Below are positions 43,489-51,879 of a stretch of 64,000 nucleotides of DNA, piece after piece. Below the pieces are notes generated by a model. The model was not told where the DNA came from. It ran no database searches and saw only the letters and a program-made list of their open reading frames with translations. Made by a program: the position numbers and the translations under genes. The stretch lies in assembly GCF_037076455.1 (NCBI RefSeq), contig NZ_AP028679.1, positions 1,875,501 to 1,939,500 of the forward strand, given 5' to 3'. This DNA is from Desulfoferula mesophila (GTDB taxonomy: Bacteria > Desulfobacterota > Desulfarculia > Desulfarculales > Desulfarculaceae). Within the stretch, counting starts at the first letter, position 1, and each line of letters opens with the position of its first letter.

Positions 43489-44322
43489 TCAGGCCTTGGG
43501 TTTGATGCCCAGGATCTGGCGGGCATCGTCGCAGGTGGCCACCTCCCGTTGCAGGATCTTGGCCAGCTCCACGGTGCGCTCCACGAAGCGGGCGTTGCTG
43601 TCGGCCAGCACCCCCCGGCTCAAATACAAGTTGTCTTCAAAGCCCACCCGCACGTGGCCGCCCATGAGAATGGCGTGGGTGGTGATGGGCAACTGGCGGG
43701 CCCCCACGCCCAGCACCGACCAGGGGCAATCGATATTCAGCTGGCGGCGGAAAGCCATTAGGGTGTCCAAATCGGCGGGCGCGCCCCAGGGTATGCCCAA
43801 GCAGAATTGGAAATAGGGCGGCTCGTTCACCAGGCCGCGCTGCACCATGTCCAGGGCTTGGCGCAAGTGGCCCAGCTCGAACACCTCGATCTCCGGCTTG
43901 ACCCCGTTTTCCTGCATGCGCCTGGCCGCCTTGTCCACCCATTCGGTGGGATTGATGAACACCCGGCCCCGGAAATTGAGGCTGCCCACGTCCAGGGAAC
44001 ACAGGTCCGGCTTAAGCGAGATGGGCAGCATGCGTTCCTCGTCCGGATCCTCGGCCTGGATGTTGAAGCCGCTGGTGGTCAGGTTGACCAGCATGTCGCT
44101 TTCGGCCCGGATGCGCTCCAGGGCCTCGGCGAAAAGCTCGCGCTCAAAGGCCGGGGAGCCGCTCTGGGGATCGCGCACGTGAATGTGGACTACGCTGGCC
44201 CCGGCCCGCCAGGCGCGCAATGCCTCTTGGGCGATTTCCTCGGGCGAGTGAGGGATGGCCGGGTTTTGCTCCCGGGTGGGGGCGGAGCCGCAAACGGCCA
44301 CGTTGATGATCAGTTTGTCCAA
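43489..44322 (-). CDS. BKACE family enzyme (3-keto-5-aminohexanoate cleavage enzyme-like, DUF849)
   Basis: A 277-residue TIM-barrel protein starting with TTG at 44322 behind AGGAGG. DUF849 signatures are INVAVCGSAPTREQNPAIP near the start, VVHIHVRDPQSGSP with the metal-binding HIH, CSLDVGSLNF, and MGGHVRVGFEDNLYLSRG near the C-terminus. Members condense a beta-keto acid with acetyl-CoA to yield acetoacetate and a new CoA ester. It is divergent from a GntR regulator and TRAP genes, which suggests a shared regulon for one imported compound. Confidence 0.9.
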   Translation of the reverse strand: MDKLIINVAVCGSAPTREQNPAIPHSPEEIAQEALRAWRAGASVVHIHVRDPQSGSPAFERELFAEALERIRAESDMLVNLTTSGFNIQAEDPDEERMLPISLKPDLCSLDVGSLNFRGRVFINPTEWVDKAARRMQENGVKPEIEVFELGHLRQALDMVQRGLVNEPPYFQFCLGIPWGAPADLDTLMAFRRQLNIDCPWSVLGVGARQLPITTHAILMGGHVRVGFEDNLYLSRGVLADSNARFVERTVELAKILQREVATCDDARQILGIKPKA

Positions 44323-44466
44323 AGGGACCTCCTCTTCCCAGGTTGGATTTCAGGCTGACGGGCTTCGCTCCTCCGGGGAGCGCACCCTCGCGGCTTGTCT
44401 TCGGCATAAAGGCGCGGTCTTCTTGTTCCGGCAACAAAAATAAAGCGACCTTGGCGCTATCACCGC

Positions 44467-44503
44467 TTGACTTGCCGAACGATAGCATAATATAAAATAT
44501 TAT
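44467..44503 (+). promoter_or_regulatory. Promoter with AT-rich inverted repeat, upstream of gntR
   Basis: TTGACT (44467-44472), an 18-base spacer, and TATAAA (44491-44496). The -10 lies inside an inverted repeat ATAATAT-AAA-ATATTAT (44487-44503), a likely operator for the GntR product in the shared divergent region. Confidence 0.6.
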
Positions 44504-44615
44504 ATTTAATAATAAGTAATAAACTATATTTCAAAAGATTTCGGCCGTCACCCCAATGGTTTGGTGGAGGGGCTGCGGATACTGTCAGCGCGGTTAACCG
44601 AAGGGGACGTAACTA

Positions 44616-45296
44616 TTGAAAAGCGCACAAACCTTGGTCGAAAAAGCATATCAGCAGATCAAGCTGATGCTGTTAAATGACGAACTGGTGGCCGGACAAA
44701 AGCTGCGCTACCAAGACATAGCCAAGCGGCTGGAAATGAGCCAGACGCCGGTCAATCTGGCCCTGGTTCGCCTGGAAAACGAGGGCCTGGTTCACTGGGA
44801 GGCCAACAAGGGCTACTCCGTGCCGGAGTTGGACCTGGAAGAAGCCCTGGAGCTTTACGAACTAAGGGTGCTCTTGGAAGGTTTTCTGGTGGAAAAGGCG
44901 GCCGAGCGCATCAGCGATGACGAATTGTCCGAGTTGCGCCTCTTGCTGGACGGCCACCGCTCGGTGCGCGGCGAGGTGTACTGTAGAGAGCGCTTGTGGT
45001 GCGACGCGCGCATCCACTTGGCCATCGCCCGCTACAGCGGCCACAAAAACGGGACCGTGTATTTGCGCCAGTTGTTCGATCGCATCTATCTGCGCTACCG
45101 GCCCGAGCGCCTTTCCATCGAGCGCTTGAGCGAAGCCGAGCACCAGCATGAGGAGTTGTTCAAAGCCTTGGCCGCCCACGACGTGCAGCAGGCCAAGCAG
45201 GTGATGACCCATCACATATCGATAGGCCAGCAACGCATGCTCAAGGGCATAAGAACTCAAGTAGAGGAACGCAGCAGGATCAAGCTCTGGGGTTGA
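44616..45296 (+). CDS. GntR family transcriptional regulator (FCD type)
   Basis: A 226-residue protein with a TTG start behind AAGGGGAC. The winged helix (residues 5-70) contains AKRLEMSQTPVNLALVRLENEGLV; the C-terminal FCD domain has ELRVLLEGFLVEKAAERIS, RIHLAIARYSGHKNGT and EHQHEELFKALAAHD with the metal-site histidines. It precedes the TAXI-TRAP genes on the same strand and is divergent from the BKACE gene, so it likely senses their substrate. Confidence 0.9.
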   Translation: MKSAQTLVEKAYQQIKLMLLNDELVAGQKLRYQDIAKRLEMSQTPVNLALVRLENEGLVHWEANKGYSVPELDLEEALELYELRVLLEGFLVEKAAERISDDELSELRLLLDGHRSVRGEVYCRERLWCDARIHLAIARYSGHKNGTVYLRQLFDRIYLRYRPERLSIERLSEAEHQHEELFKALAAHDVQQAKQVMTHHISIGQQRMLKGIRTQVEERSRIKLWG

Positions 45297-45374
45297 TCGC
45301 TTGGTCCCGCCGCGCCGCTTCACCTAGAAAAATCGAGGAGAAAAACAAGTTCATCTTTACCGTAGGAGGGAAGA

Positions 45375-46343
45375 ATGCCGAAGAAGTTTTGCCTAATCGC
45401 GGTGGCGGTCGTACTTAGCCTTTGCCTGATGGCGCCGGCGGCCATGGCCGAGACCAAATTCCTGCGCATGTTCTCGGGTCCGGAGGGGGGTTCCTGGTAT
45501 CCCCTGGGGTCGGCCATGATGAGCATCGTCGAGAAAAACCTCAAGATATCCACCTCCAACGGCCCCGGCGGCGGAGTGGGCAACTGCAAGGCGGTCAACG
45601 GCGGCCGGGCGGACCTGGGCTGGACCTATACCCACACCGCCTACAACGCCTATAACGGCCGCGGCAAGTTCGACAAAAAGAACACCAACCTGCGTCACCT
45701 GATGTCCTTGTACCCCGGCGTGTTCCAGATGGCCGTGGACAAGAGCAGCAAGATCTTCAGCGTGGCCGACCTGGCCAACAAGCGCATCGTGCCCGGCAAG
45801 GTCGGCTTCACCGGCACGGTCATCGCCGAGCTGGTGCTCAAGGCCTATGGCATCACCTTTGAGAGCATCAAGAAGAACGGCGGCTCGGTGAGCTTCGTGG
45901 GCTACTCCGACTCCGCCGCCCTGTTGAAGGACGGCCACAGCGACGCTTACATGGCCGTGACCTCCTGCCCCCAGTCCACCATCATCGACCTCAACTTCCG
46001 CCCGGGCATCCGTTTCCTGCCGGTTGACGCCAAGCACATGGCCAAGATTCTGAAGATGGAGCCCGGTCTGATGGCCACCGATATTCCCGTCGGCGCCTAC
46101 AAAGGCCTCAAGGCACCGGTTCCCGCGGTGGGCACCGTGACCTGCATCGTGATCAACAAGGACGTGCCCGACGACGTGGCCTACAACATCGTCAAGACCC
46201 TCTACGCCAACTGGCCCGAACTGGCCAAGGTGAAGAAGGCGGCCATCGACGCTTCCAAGCCTGACAAGGCCCTGGCCGGCGTCGGCATCCCCGTGCATCC
46301 CGGCGCCATGCGCTACTACAAGGAAATGCACATAGCCAAGTAA
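45375..46343 (+). CDS. TRAP transporter solute receptor, TAXI family
   Basis: A 322-residue periplasmic protein (AGGAGGG ribosome site). The signal peptide MPKKFCLIAVAVVLSLCLMA ends after AMA near residue 25. The mature TAXI features are FLRMFSGPEGGSWYPLGSAM and NGGRADLGWTYTHTAYNAYNG. TAXI receptors bind carboxylic acids or amino acids and feed a fused TRAP permease, which is the next gene. Confidence 0.92.
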   Translation: MPKKFCLIAVAVVLSLCLMAPAAMAETKFLRMFSGPEGGSWYPLGSAMMSIVEKNLKISTSNGPGGGVGNCKAVNGGRADLGWTYTHTAYNAYNGRGKFDKKNTNLRHLMSLYPGVFQMAVDKSSKIFSVADLANKRIVPGKVGFTGTVIAELVLKAYGITFESIKKNGGSVSFVGYSDSAALLKDGHSDAYMAVTSCPQSTIIDLNFRPGIRFLPVDAKHMAKILKMEPGLMATDIPVGAYKGLKAPVPAVGTVTCIVINKDVPDDVAYNIVKTLYANWPELAKVKKAAIDASKPDKALAGVGIPVHPGAMRYYKEMHIAK

Positions 46344-46377
46344 GGCTGCCTCGGACCTTATGAAACCACAACGGGTG

Positions 46378-46407
46378 CTACCCGGCCGCTTTCGGGCGGC
46401 CGGGTAG
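46378..46407 (+). promoter_or_regulatory. GC-rich hairpin between receptor and permease genes
   Basis: A perfect 12-bp stem (46378-46389 with 46396-46407), loop TTTCGG, no T run. It resembles the hairpins at 14765 and 51790, in the same position relative to a binding-protein gene. Confidence 0.65.
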
Positions 46408-46451
46408 GCAACCCCTGCAGTTAGTCAGTCCAACCACAGCGAGAGCGAGCC

Positions 46452-48416
46452 TTGGCAACACAAGAGAAGAAAATACAGTACGAGGAGGGCAAGAAGCAGA
46501 GCATCCTGGAATGGATGCTGGCCCAGAAGAAGGGCGTCTTCGCCTACCCTCTGGAGCTGTTCATCTGCCTGCTTTCCCTGGGACTAAGCGTTTACCACCT
46601 TTACGTGGCCTACGCCGGATCGCTGGAGGCCCACGCCTTTAGATCCACCCACCTGGCCTTTGTGATGGTGCTGTGCTTTTTGCTCCGGCCCTTGGGGCGC
46701 GCATCCTGGACCGCCCCCAAGAACGCCTGGTTCGGGGTTGACCTGCTGTTCATAGGGCTGACCATCGCCATACAGGTCTACACCCTGTGGGATCTGGATT
46801 CCTTTATCCTGCGGCGGGGCGACCTCAGCGATCTGGACATCTACGCCGGCACCACCCTGTTGATCCTCCTGTTGGAGGTGACCCGGCGGGTGGTGGGCTG
46901 GGCCATGGTCATCATCGCCGCCTTTTTCCTGGTGCAGACGTCTTTTTCCGATCATTTCTTCTGGATTTTCTACGGCCCGCCCAGCGACTGGTTCACCATC
47001 ATCGACTACCTGTTCATGCGCGAGAACGGTATCTACGGCATCCCCCTGATGGTGATGGCCACCTATATTTTCTTGTTCATCCTCTTCGGGGCCATACTGG
47101 TGCGCTCGGGAGCGGGACGCTTTTTCATCAACGTAGCCATGGCCATCACCGGCAGCCGGGTGGGCGGCCCGGCCAAGGCCTCGGTGGTCAGCTCCTGCCT
47201 GATGGCCTCGGTGTCGGGATCGGCGGTGGCCAACGTGGTCACCACCGGCAGCTTCACCATCCCCCTGATGAAGCGCATCGGCTACCGTCCCTATTTCGCA
47301 GGAGCGGTGGAGGCCTGCGCCTCCAGCGGCGGTCAGATCATGCCGCCGGTGATGGGTGCCGCGGCCTTTGTCATCGCCGAGTTCATGAACGTTCCCTATC
47401 TCTACGTGGCCTTGGCGGGGCTGTTCCCAGCGCTGATCTACTTCTTCTCCATCTTCGTTATGGTCCACTTCGAGGCGCGCAAAAAGAACCTGGCCACCGT
47501 GCCCCGCAGCGAGCTGCCCAACCTGAAGGAGGAGCTCAAGCGCGGCGGGCACCTGTTCATCAGCATCCTGGTTATCGTGGTGCTCATGGTGGTGGGCTAC
47601 ACGCCCATGTTCGCCGCTTTCTGGGCCATTATCTCCATCCTGGTGCTCAGCGCCCTGCGCAAGGAAACCAGGATGACCCCGGTGCAGATCTTCTCGGCCC
47701 TGGAAGAGGGGGCGCGCCAGGCGGTGAGCGTGTCGGTGGCCTGCGCCACGGCGGGCATCATCATCGGCTGCGTGTTCGTCTCCGGGCTGGGGCTCAAGTT
47801 CACCACGGTTATCGTCTCCATAGCCGGGGGTGAGCTGTGGATCGCCCTGGTGCTCACCATGTTCGCTTCGCTCATCCTGGGCATGGGCCTGACCACCACG
47901 GCGGTTTACATTACCCTGGCGGCCTTGGTCATCCCGGCCCTTACCCAGATGGGAGTGGCCCCCATAGCGGCCCACTTGTTCGCTTTCTACTTCGGCCTGG
48001 TTTCGGCCATCACCCCGCCGGTGGCCCTGGCCTCCTTTGCCGCGGCGGGCATAGCGGGCTCCAACCCCATGCAGACGGGATTCCACTCCTTCCGCTTGGG
48101 TATAGCCAAGTACATCCTGCCCTTTGTGTTCGTCTACAACCCGGCCATAGTCTTCGTGGGTGACTGGTATCACGTCGTTTCGGCCGTGGCCGGCGGTTTC
48201 GCGGGAATCTACGCCCTGACCGTGACCACCGAGGGCTGGATGCTCAAGAGAGTGGGCTGGGCCATTCGCCTGGTCATGGGCGTGGTGGCCCTCATGATGT
48301 TCCATCCGGACCTGTTGACCGATCTCATCGGTTGGATACTTTTCGTGGTGATCATGATTTTGCACTGGCGGCAAACCAAACGGGAAGGCGCCTTGGTAAC
48401 GGAGGTGGCGGCATGA
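46452..48416 (+). CDS. TRAP transporter permease, fused 4TM/12TM type
   Basis: A 654-residue membrane protein (TTG start). An N-terminal 4-helix DctQ-like part (about 30-160) is fused to a DctM-like part with GAILVRSGAGRFFINVAMAITGSRVGG, SGSAVANVVTTGSFTIP and ASSGGQIMPPVMGAAAFV. It performs sodium-coupled import using the TAXI receptor. Its stop overlaps the next small gene. Confidence 0.93.
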   Translation: MATQEKKIQYEEGKKQSILEWMLAQKKGVFAYPLELFICLLSLGLSVYHLYVAYAGSLEAHAFRSTHLAFVMVLCFLLRPLGRASWTAPKNAWFGVDLLFIGLTIAIQVYTLWDLDSFILRRGDLSDLDIYAGTTLLILLLEVTRRVVGWAMVIIAAFFLVQTSFSDHFFWIFYGPPSDWFTIIDYLFMRENGIYGIPLMVMATYIFLFILFGAILVRSGAGRFFINVAMAITGSRVGGPAKASVVSSCLMASVSGSAVANVVTTGSFTIPLMKRIGYRPYFAGAVEACASSGGQIMPPVMGAAAFVIAEFMNVPYLYVALAGLFPALIYFFSIFVMVHFEARKKNLATVPRSELPNLKEELKRGGHLFISILVIVVLMVVGYTPMFAAFWAIISILVLSALRKETRMTPVQIFSALEEGARQAVSVSVACATAGIIIGCVFVSGLGLKFTTVIVSIAGGELWIALVLTMFASLILGMGLTTTAVYITLAALVIPALTQMGVAPIAAHLFAFYFGLVSAITPPVALASFAAAGIAGSNPMQTGFHSFRLGIAKYILPFVFVYNPAIVFVGDWYHVVSAVAGGFAGIYALTVTTEGWMLKRVGWAIRLVMGVVALMMFHPDLLTDLIGWILFVVIMILHWRQTKREGALVTEVAA

Positions 48417-48610
48417 AGCGCTGGTTGGCTTGGCTTCCCCTGGTAATCACCGCCGTGTTGATGTGGTACGCCCGCATTACCAACGTGGGGGTGACCCATT
48501 ACAACCTATTCCTGTTGGGCCTGTTGGCCTGGTGCTTTATCATTATCTTGTTTTACCGCGCCAACCGGAACCCGGAAGAGATCGAGGACAACGGGAAAAC
48601 CCTAGACTGA
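48413..48610 (+). CDS. Small membrane protein of the TRAP operon
   Basis: A 65-residue protein with two hydrophobic segments (about 3-20 and 27-48) and a charged C-terminus NRNPEEIEDNGKTLD. Its ATG overlaps the permease stop (ATGA). It has no recognised family; its position suggests an accessory membrane subunit or chaperone of the TAXI-TRAP permease. Confidence 0.75.
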   Translation: MKRWLAWLPLVITAVLMWYARITNVGVTHYNLFLLGLLAWCFIIILFYRANRNPEEIEDNGKTLD

Positions 48611-48625
48611 GAAAAGGACGCGAAA

Positions 48626-49153
48626 ATGCCCAACGGCTCCATGGTGACCCCCTTTGACGGCAACGCGCCCCAAATAGACCCCACCGCTTTTGTGGACCCC
48701 TCGGCCAGGATAATCGGCAAGGTTACCCTGGCTCCCGGGGCCATGGTCTGGCCCGGCGCGGTGCTGAGGGCCGACGATGATGTCATCGAGGTGGGCCAGG
48801 GCAGCGCGGTGCTGGACTTGGCCCTGTTGGAATCGCCCCAAGGCAAGCCGGTGATCGTGGCCCCCGGCGCCCTGGTCAGCCACCAGGTGTGCCTGCACGG
48901 GGCCACCGTGCACAGCGGGGCCCTGGTGGGCATCGGGGCCATCGTGCTGGACGGCGCGGTGGTGGGGGCCGGAGCCCTGGTGGGAGCCGGGGCGGTGGTG
49001 CCGCCCAGGATGCAGATCCCAGAAGGGGTGCTGGTGTTGGGCCAGCCGGCCAAGGTGATCCGCGAGTTGAAACCCGCCGAGCGCGAAGAGGTGGCCCGGC
49101 AACTGGCCGACCTGGCCGCCAAGGCCAAAATCTACCGTTCGCAAACCTTGTGA
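48626..49153 (+). CDS. Gamma-carbonic-anhydrase-like left-handed beta-helix protein
   Basis: A 175-residue hexapeptide-repeat protein of the YrdA/PaaY kind. Ligand histidines H86 and H91 lie in VSHQVCLHG. Aligning with the family, the first zinc ligand (SMLH in E. coli YrdA) appears as AVLD, so Asp64 replaces His. Enzymatic carbonic anhydrase activity is doubtful; a CoA-ester or other acyl-related role is possible. It is the next gene in the TRAP operon. Confidence 0.85.
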   Translation: MPNGSMVTPFDGNAPQIDPTAFVDPSARIIGKVTLAPGAMVWPGAVLRADDDVIEVGQGSAVLDLALLESPQGKPVIVAPGALVSHQVCLHGATVHSGALVGIGAIVLDGAVVGAGALVGAGAVVPPRMQIPEGVLVLGQPAKVIRELKPAEREEVARQLADLAAKAKIYRSQTL

Positions 49154-49216
49154 ACAGGGCGGGGCGGTTGCCGTGAGCGCCGCTCCGCCTTTTTTGCCCC
49201 CCAGGAGAAACATCCC

Positions 49217-49594
49217 ATGGAACTCAAGCTGGATCATGTTCACCTGCGCTGCCAAGACCTTGAAGCGGCGGTGTCCTATTATCAAAAAATGTTGGGCGGC
49301 GAGGTGGTGGCGCGCATCGAGGCCCGGGGCATGCCCCTGGTGCGCATGAAGGTGGGCGACGTGTTTCTGGCCTTTTCTCCCCAGCGCGACGACGAGCCCG
49401 AACCCCAGAGCGGCCTGCATTGGGGAACCTATGAGCTGGGTTTTTGGGTGGACGACGTGCAACGGGCCTATGAGGAACTCAAGGCCAAGGGCGCCGAGTT
49501 CGTAATCGAGCCAATGGAGTTGCGCCCGGGGGTATGGGCCGCGTTTTTCTTGGCCCCGGACGGAGTCAAGATCGAGATATTGCACCGGGATTGA
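49217..49594 (+). CDS. VOC family (glyoxalase/bleomycin-resistance fold) protein
   Basis: A 125-residue protein starting MELKLDHVHLRCQDLEAAVSYYQKMLGG, a clear VOC pattern with a metal-ligand His (H7 or H9) and a C-terminal Glu in KIEILHRD. Members isomerise or cleave small metabolites, including methylmalonyl-CoA epimerase and dioxygenases. The substrate is not clear. It is the last gene of the TAXI-TRAP run and is followed by a terminator. Confidence 0.85.
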   Translation: MELKLDHVHLRCQDLEAAVSYYQKMLGGEVVARIEARGMPLVRMKVGDVFLAFSPQRDDEPEPQSGLHWGTYELGFWVDDVQRAYEELKAKGAEFVIEPMELRPGVWAAFFLAPDGVKIEILHRD

Positions 49595-49632
49595 TCGGGG
49601 CAGGGCGGGCGGCCGCCTGGGGACTTCAGCAT

Positions 49633-49667
49633 GGCGAAAGCGCGTTGCAACGCGCTCTCGCCTTTTT
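49633..49667 (+). terminator. Rho-independent terminator after the VOC gene
   Basis: The palindrome AGCGCGTTGCAACGCGCT (49639-49656) inside a longer GGCG/CGCC stem, with TTTTT at 49663-49667. An AT-rich stretch follows (49680-49760) with no gene before the convergent gntR. Confidence 0.85.
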
Positions 49668-49827
49668 AATGTGCCATAAATGAGCTCGAAAAATAATTAA
49701 AGTAAATTATAAAGAAAAAATATTAAATAACTAATATATATAATCAATATAAAAGGATCACGAGAGGGGGCCGGGGTGACGGATCCATCGGACAACGATT
49801 GGGGAGGTTCGGCCGGAGGGTTGGGGA

Positions 49828-50568
49828 TCAGACGCCGTTGGACTTTTCCTCGGCGGCCATCTTCAGCCAGGCGGTTTCCAGGTTTTTCATTTGCGAATTG
49901 ATCTTCTTCACGTGCTCCAAGGCCAACTGTTGGGCCAGGTCCGCATCGCGTTGTTGCAAAGCGCGCAAAATGCCGCGGTGATCTTCATCCGTGTGCAGAA
50001 TCAAATGTTTGGGTTTCAGGGCGGTCACAAAGGCCAGGGTGAAATCCAGGACACGGTTTATCAGGGCCGCATAGATGGGGTTGCCGCAGGCCCGGCCCAC
50101 TTCCCGGTGGAAATTACCGGTAATGTCTCTTTTTTCGTCGGGATTATTTTCGTAATAGCTCTCATCGATGATGTTTTCCAGGTCGATCAAATCCTCGTCG
50201 GTGGCATTGGTGGCCGCCAAGCGAAACACCTCAGGTTCCACGAATTGGCGCACCTGGACCAGGTGGTCCACGGTAAGTTGGCGCAAGCGGATGAGATCGG
50301 CCACGTTTTCCAAAAGGAATAGATGGTCGATGCGCCCCACCATGGCCCCGCCCTTGGTTCCGCGGTTGATTTTTATCAGGCCTTGGGCCTGTAAATAGCG
50401 CAGGGCTTCACGAATCACCGGTCGGCTTACAGCCATCTGCCGCGCCAGCTTGGTCTCGTTGGGCAAGGTGTCGCCCAGTTTGAGAGCCCCCGTGAGTATG
50501 GCCTCGCGTATCTCCGAAGCCACGACTTCGTAGAGGTTTTCCTGTTTTCCCACCGCCTTGAGGCTCAA
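49828..50568 (-). CDS. GntR family transcriptional regulator (FadR subfamily)
   Basis: A 246-residue protein if started at the TTG at 50568, which has AAGGGGAC at a good distance. The frame remains open to a TTG at 50655 (275 residues) without a clear ribosome site. The winged helix contains REAILTGALKLGDTLPNETKLA and MAVSRPVIREALRYLQAQGLI; the C-terminal FCD domain has RQFVEPEVFRLAA and NFHREVGRACGN. It is divergent from the TRAP/dctP operon, whose promoter region holds a clear palindrome, so it probably represses that operon. Confidence 0.9.
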   Translation of the reverse strand: MSLKAVGKQENLYEVVASEIREAILTGALKLGDTLPNETKLARQMAVSRPVIREALRYLQAQGLIKINRGTKGGAMVGRIDHLFLLENVADLIRLRQLTVDHLVQVRQFVEPEVFRLAATNATDEDLIDLENIIDESYYENNPDEKRDITGNFHREVGRACGNPIYAALINRVLDFTLAFVTALKPKHLILHTDEDHRGILRALQQRDADLAQQLALEHVKKINSQMKNLETAWLKMAAEEKSNGV

Positions 50569-50648
50569 TTTACCGTCCCCTTGTGACCTTGTGTAAGTTA
50601 CCTTGTGATCTACAAAATCCCAAATTTGGCGCTTTGCAACTTTTTCGG

Positions 50649-50706
50649 TTGACAAATACTAACACAGCAAGATACATCATGTGTAGGTAAAACGTAATAC
50701 GTATTA
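50649..50706 (+). promoter_or_regulatory. dctP promoter region with GntR-type operator
   Basis: A TTGACA -35 (50649-50654) with a weak -10 near 50671-50677, followed by a perfect 12-bp palindrome TAATACGTATTA (50695-50706). It lies between divergent gntR and dctP genes, as expected for autoregulation and repression. Confidence 0.6.
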
Positions 50707-50752
50707 ACAATAGGGGGGCGCCAACGTTGTCACACACAAGGAGGTCTCTAAA

Positions 50753-51766
50753 ATGAGGTCCAAATCGCTCGCGATCCTCGCTACCCTTCTCCTGCTGGTA
50801 TTTGGGACGGCCACACTGGCCTCCGCCATGAACATCCGCCTCAACATCGTATATGGGCCCAAGCATCCCTTGGCCAAGGGCGTGTTTAAAAACTGGGCCG
50901 AACAAGTGAAAAAAGTAACCGACGGACGAGTCAAGGTTACCATTTTCTACGCCAGTGCCCTGGCCAAAATCACCCAGGTGTTTGACGCCACGGTTTCCGG
51001 CCAGATCGACGCCGGTCTTTCCTGCCCCACCTATGCCCAGGACCGCTTCCCTCTGAGCGGCATCCTGGACCAGCCCATGGTGGCCACCTCCAGCGCCGAG
51101 GCCAACAGCGCCGCACTGTGGAAGCTGTATGAAAAGTACCCGGCCATGCAAAAGGAGTATGAGAAGGTCAAGGTGCTGTGGTTCTACACCAACCCCGCCT
51201 TCCAGCTCCACTTCACCAAGCGCGATGTGCGCAATCTGGAAGAGCTCAAGGGAGCCATCGTCTCCGCCGGCGGCAGCGCCGCCCTGCAGATGCTCAAGGC
51301 CCTGGGCGCCAACCCCGAGGCCCTGCCCATGCCCGAGGTGTTCCTGGCCCTGCAAAAGGGCGTGGTGGAAGGCTGCTTCCTGCCTTATCCTCCCTTGCGC
51401 CCCCGCCGCATGACCGACATCCTCACCACGCACACCGTGGGTGACTTTTCGGCCACCGGCTTCTACGTGATCATGAACCAGAAGAAGTGGAACAGCATCT
51501 CCCCCACGGACCAGAAGGCCATCATGCAGGTCAGCGGCCTGGCCGCGGCCAAGATGTCCGGCCGCGACTTTGACCAGGCCCAGGAGCGCGACGTGGCCTG
51601 GATGAAGAAGAAGGGCGACAAGTTCTTCGTCTTGGATCCCACCGAGCGGGCCAAGTGGATGGCGCGGGTAAAGCCCCTGCGCGACGCCTGGGTCAAGGAC
51701 CTGGAGGCCAAGGGCCTGCCCGCCCAGGCGGTGCTGGACGACGCCCTGAAGATGCTTAACAAGTAA
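50753..51766 (+). CDS. TRAP transporter substrate-binding protein, DctP family
   Basis: A 337-residue periplasmic protein. The ATG at 50753 follows AAGGAGGT. The signal peptide MRSKSLAILATLLLLVFGTATLASA ends near residue 25. DctP features are LNIVYGPKHPLAKGVFKNWAEQV, DAGLSCPTYAQDRFPLS and the solute-Arg region. It captures the solute for the fused permease in the next gene. The family binds carboxylates, sulfonates and related acids. Confidence 0.93.
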   Translation: MRSKSLAILATLLLLVFGTATLASAMNIRLNIVYGPKHPLAKGVFKNWAEQVKKVTDGRVKVTIFYASALAKITQVFDATVSGQIDAGLSCPTYAQDRFPLSGILDQPMVATSSAEANSAALWKLYEKYPAMQKEYEKVKVLWFYTNPAFQLHFTKRDVRNLEELKGAIVSAGGSAALQMLKALGANPEALPMPEVFLALQKGVVEGCFLPYPPLRPRRMTDILTTHTVGDFSATGFYVIMNQKKWNSISPTDQKAIMQVSGLAAAKMSGRDFDQAQERDVAWMKKKGDKFFVLDPTERAKWMARVKPLRDAWVKDLEAKGLPAQAVLDDALKMLNK

Positions 51767-51789
51767 AACAAACGAACCTACCGCTCAAG

Positions 51790-51821
51790 CACCCTCGGCC
51801 GAGCCATCTCGGTCGAGGGTG
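51790..51821 (+). promoter_or_regulatory. GC-rich hairpin between dctP and the permease gene
   Basis: A 14-bp stem (51790-51803 with 51808-51821, one G-U pair), loop CCAT, followed by GTTTGGG, without a true T run. It probably attenuates or stabilises mRNA so that receptor exceeds permease. Confidence 0.65.
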
Positions 51822-51879
51822 TTTGGGACGGTTTAGAAGCTTCCCCCATAACGAATGGGGAGCAAAGGGTCTACCGGTT

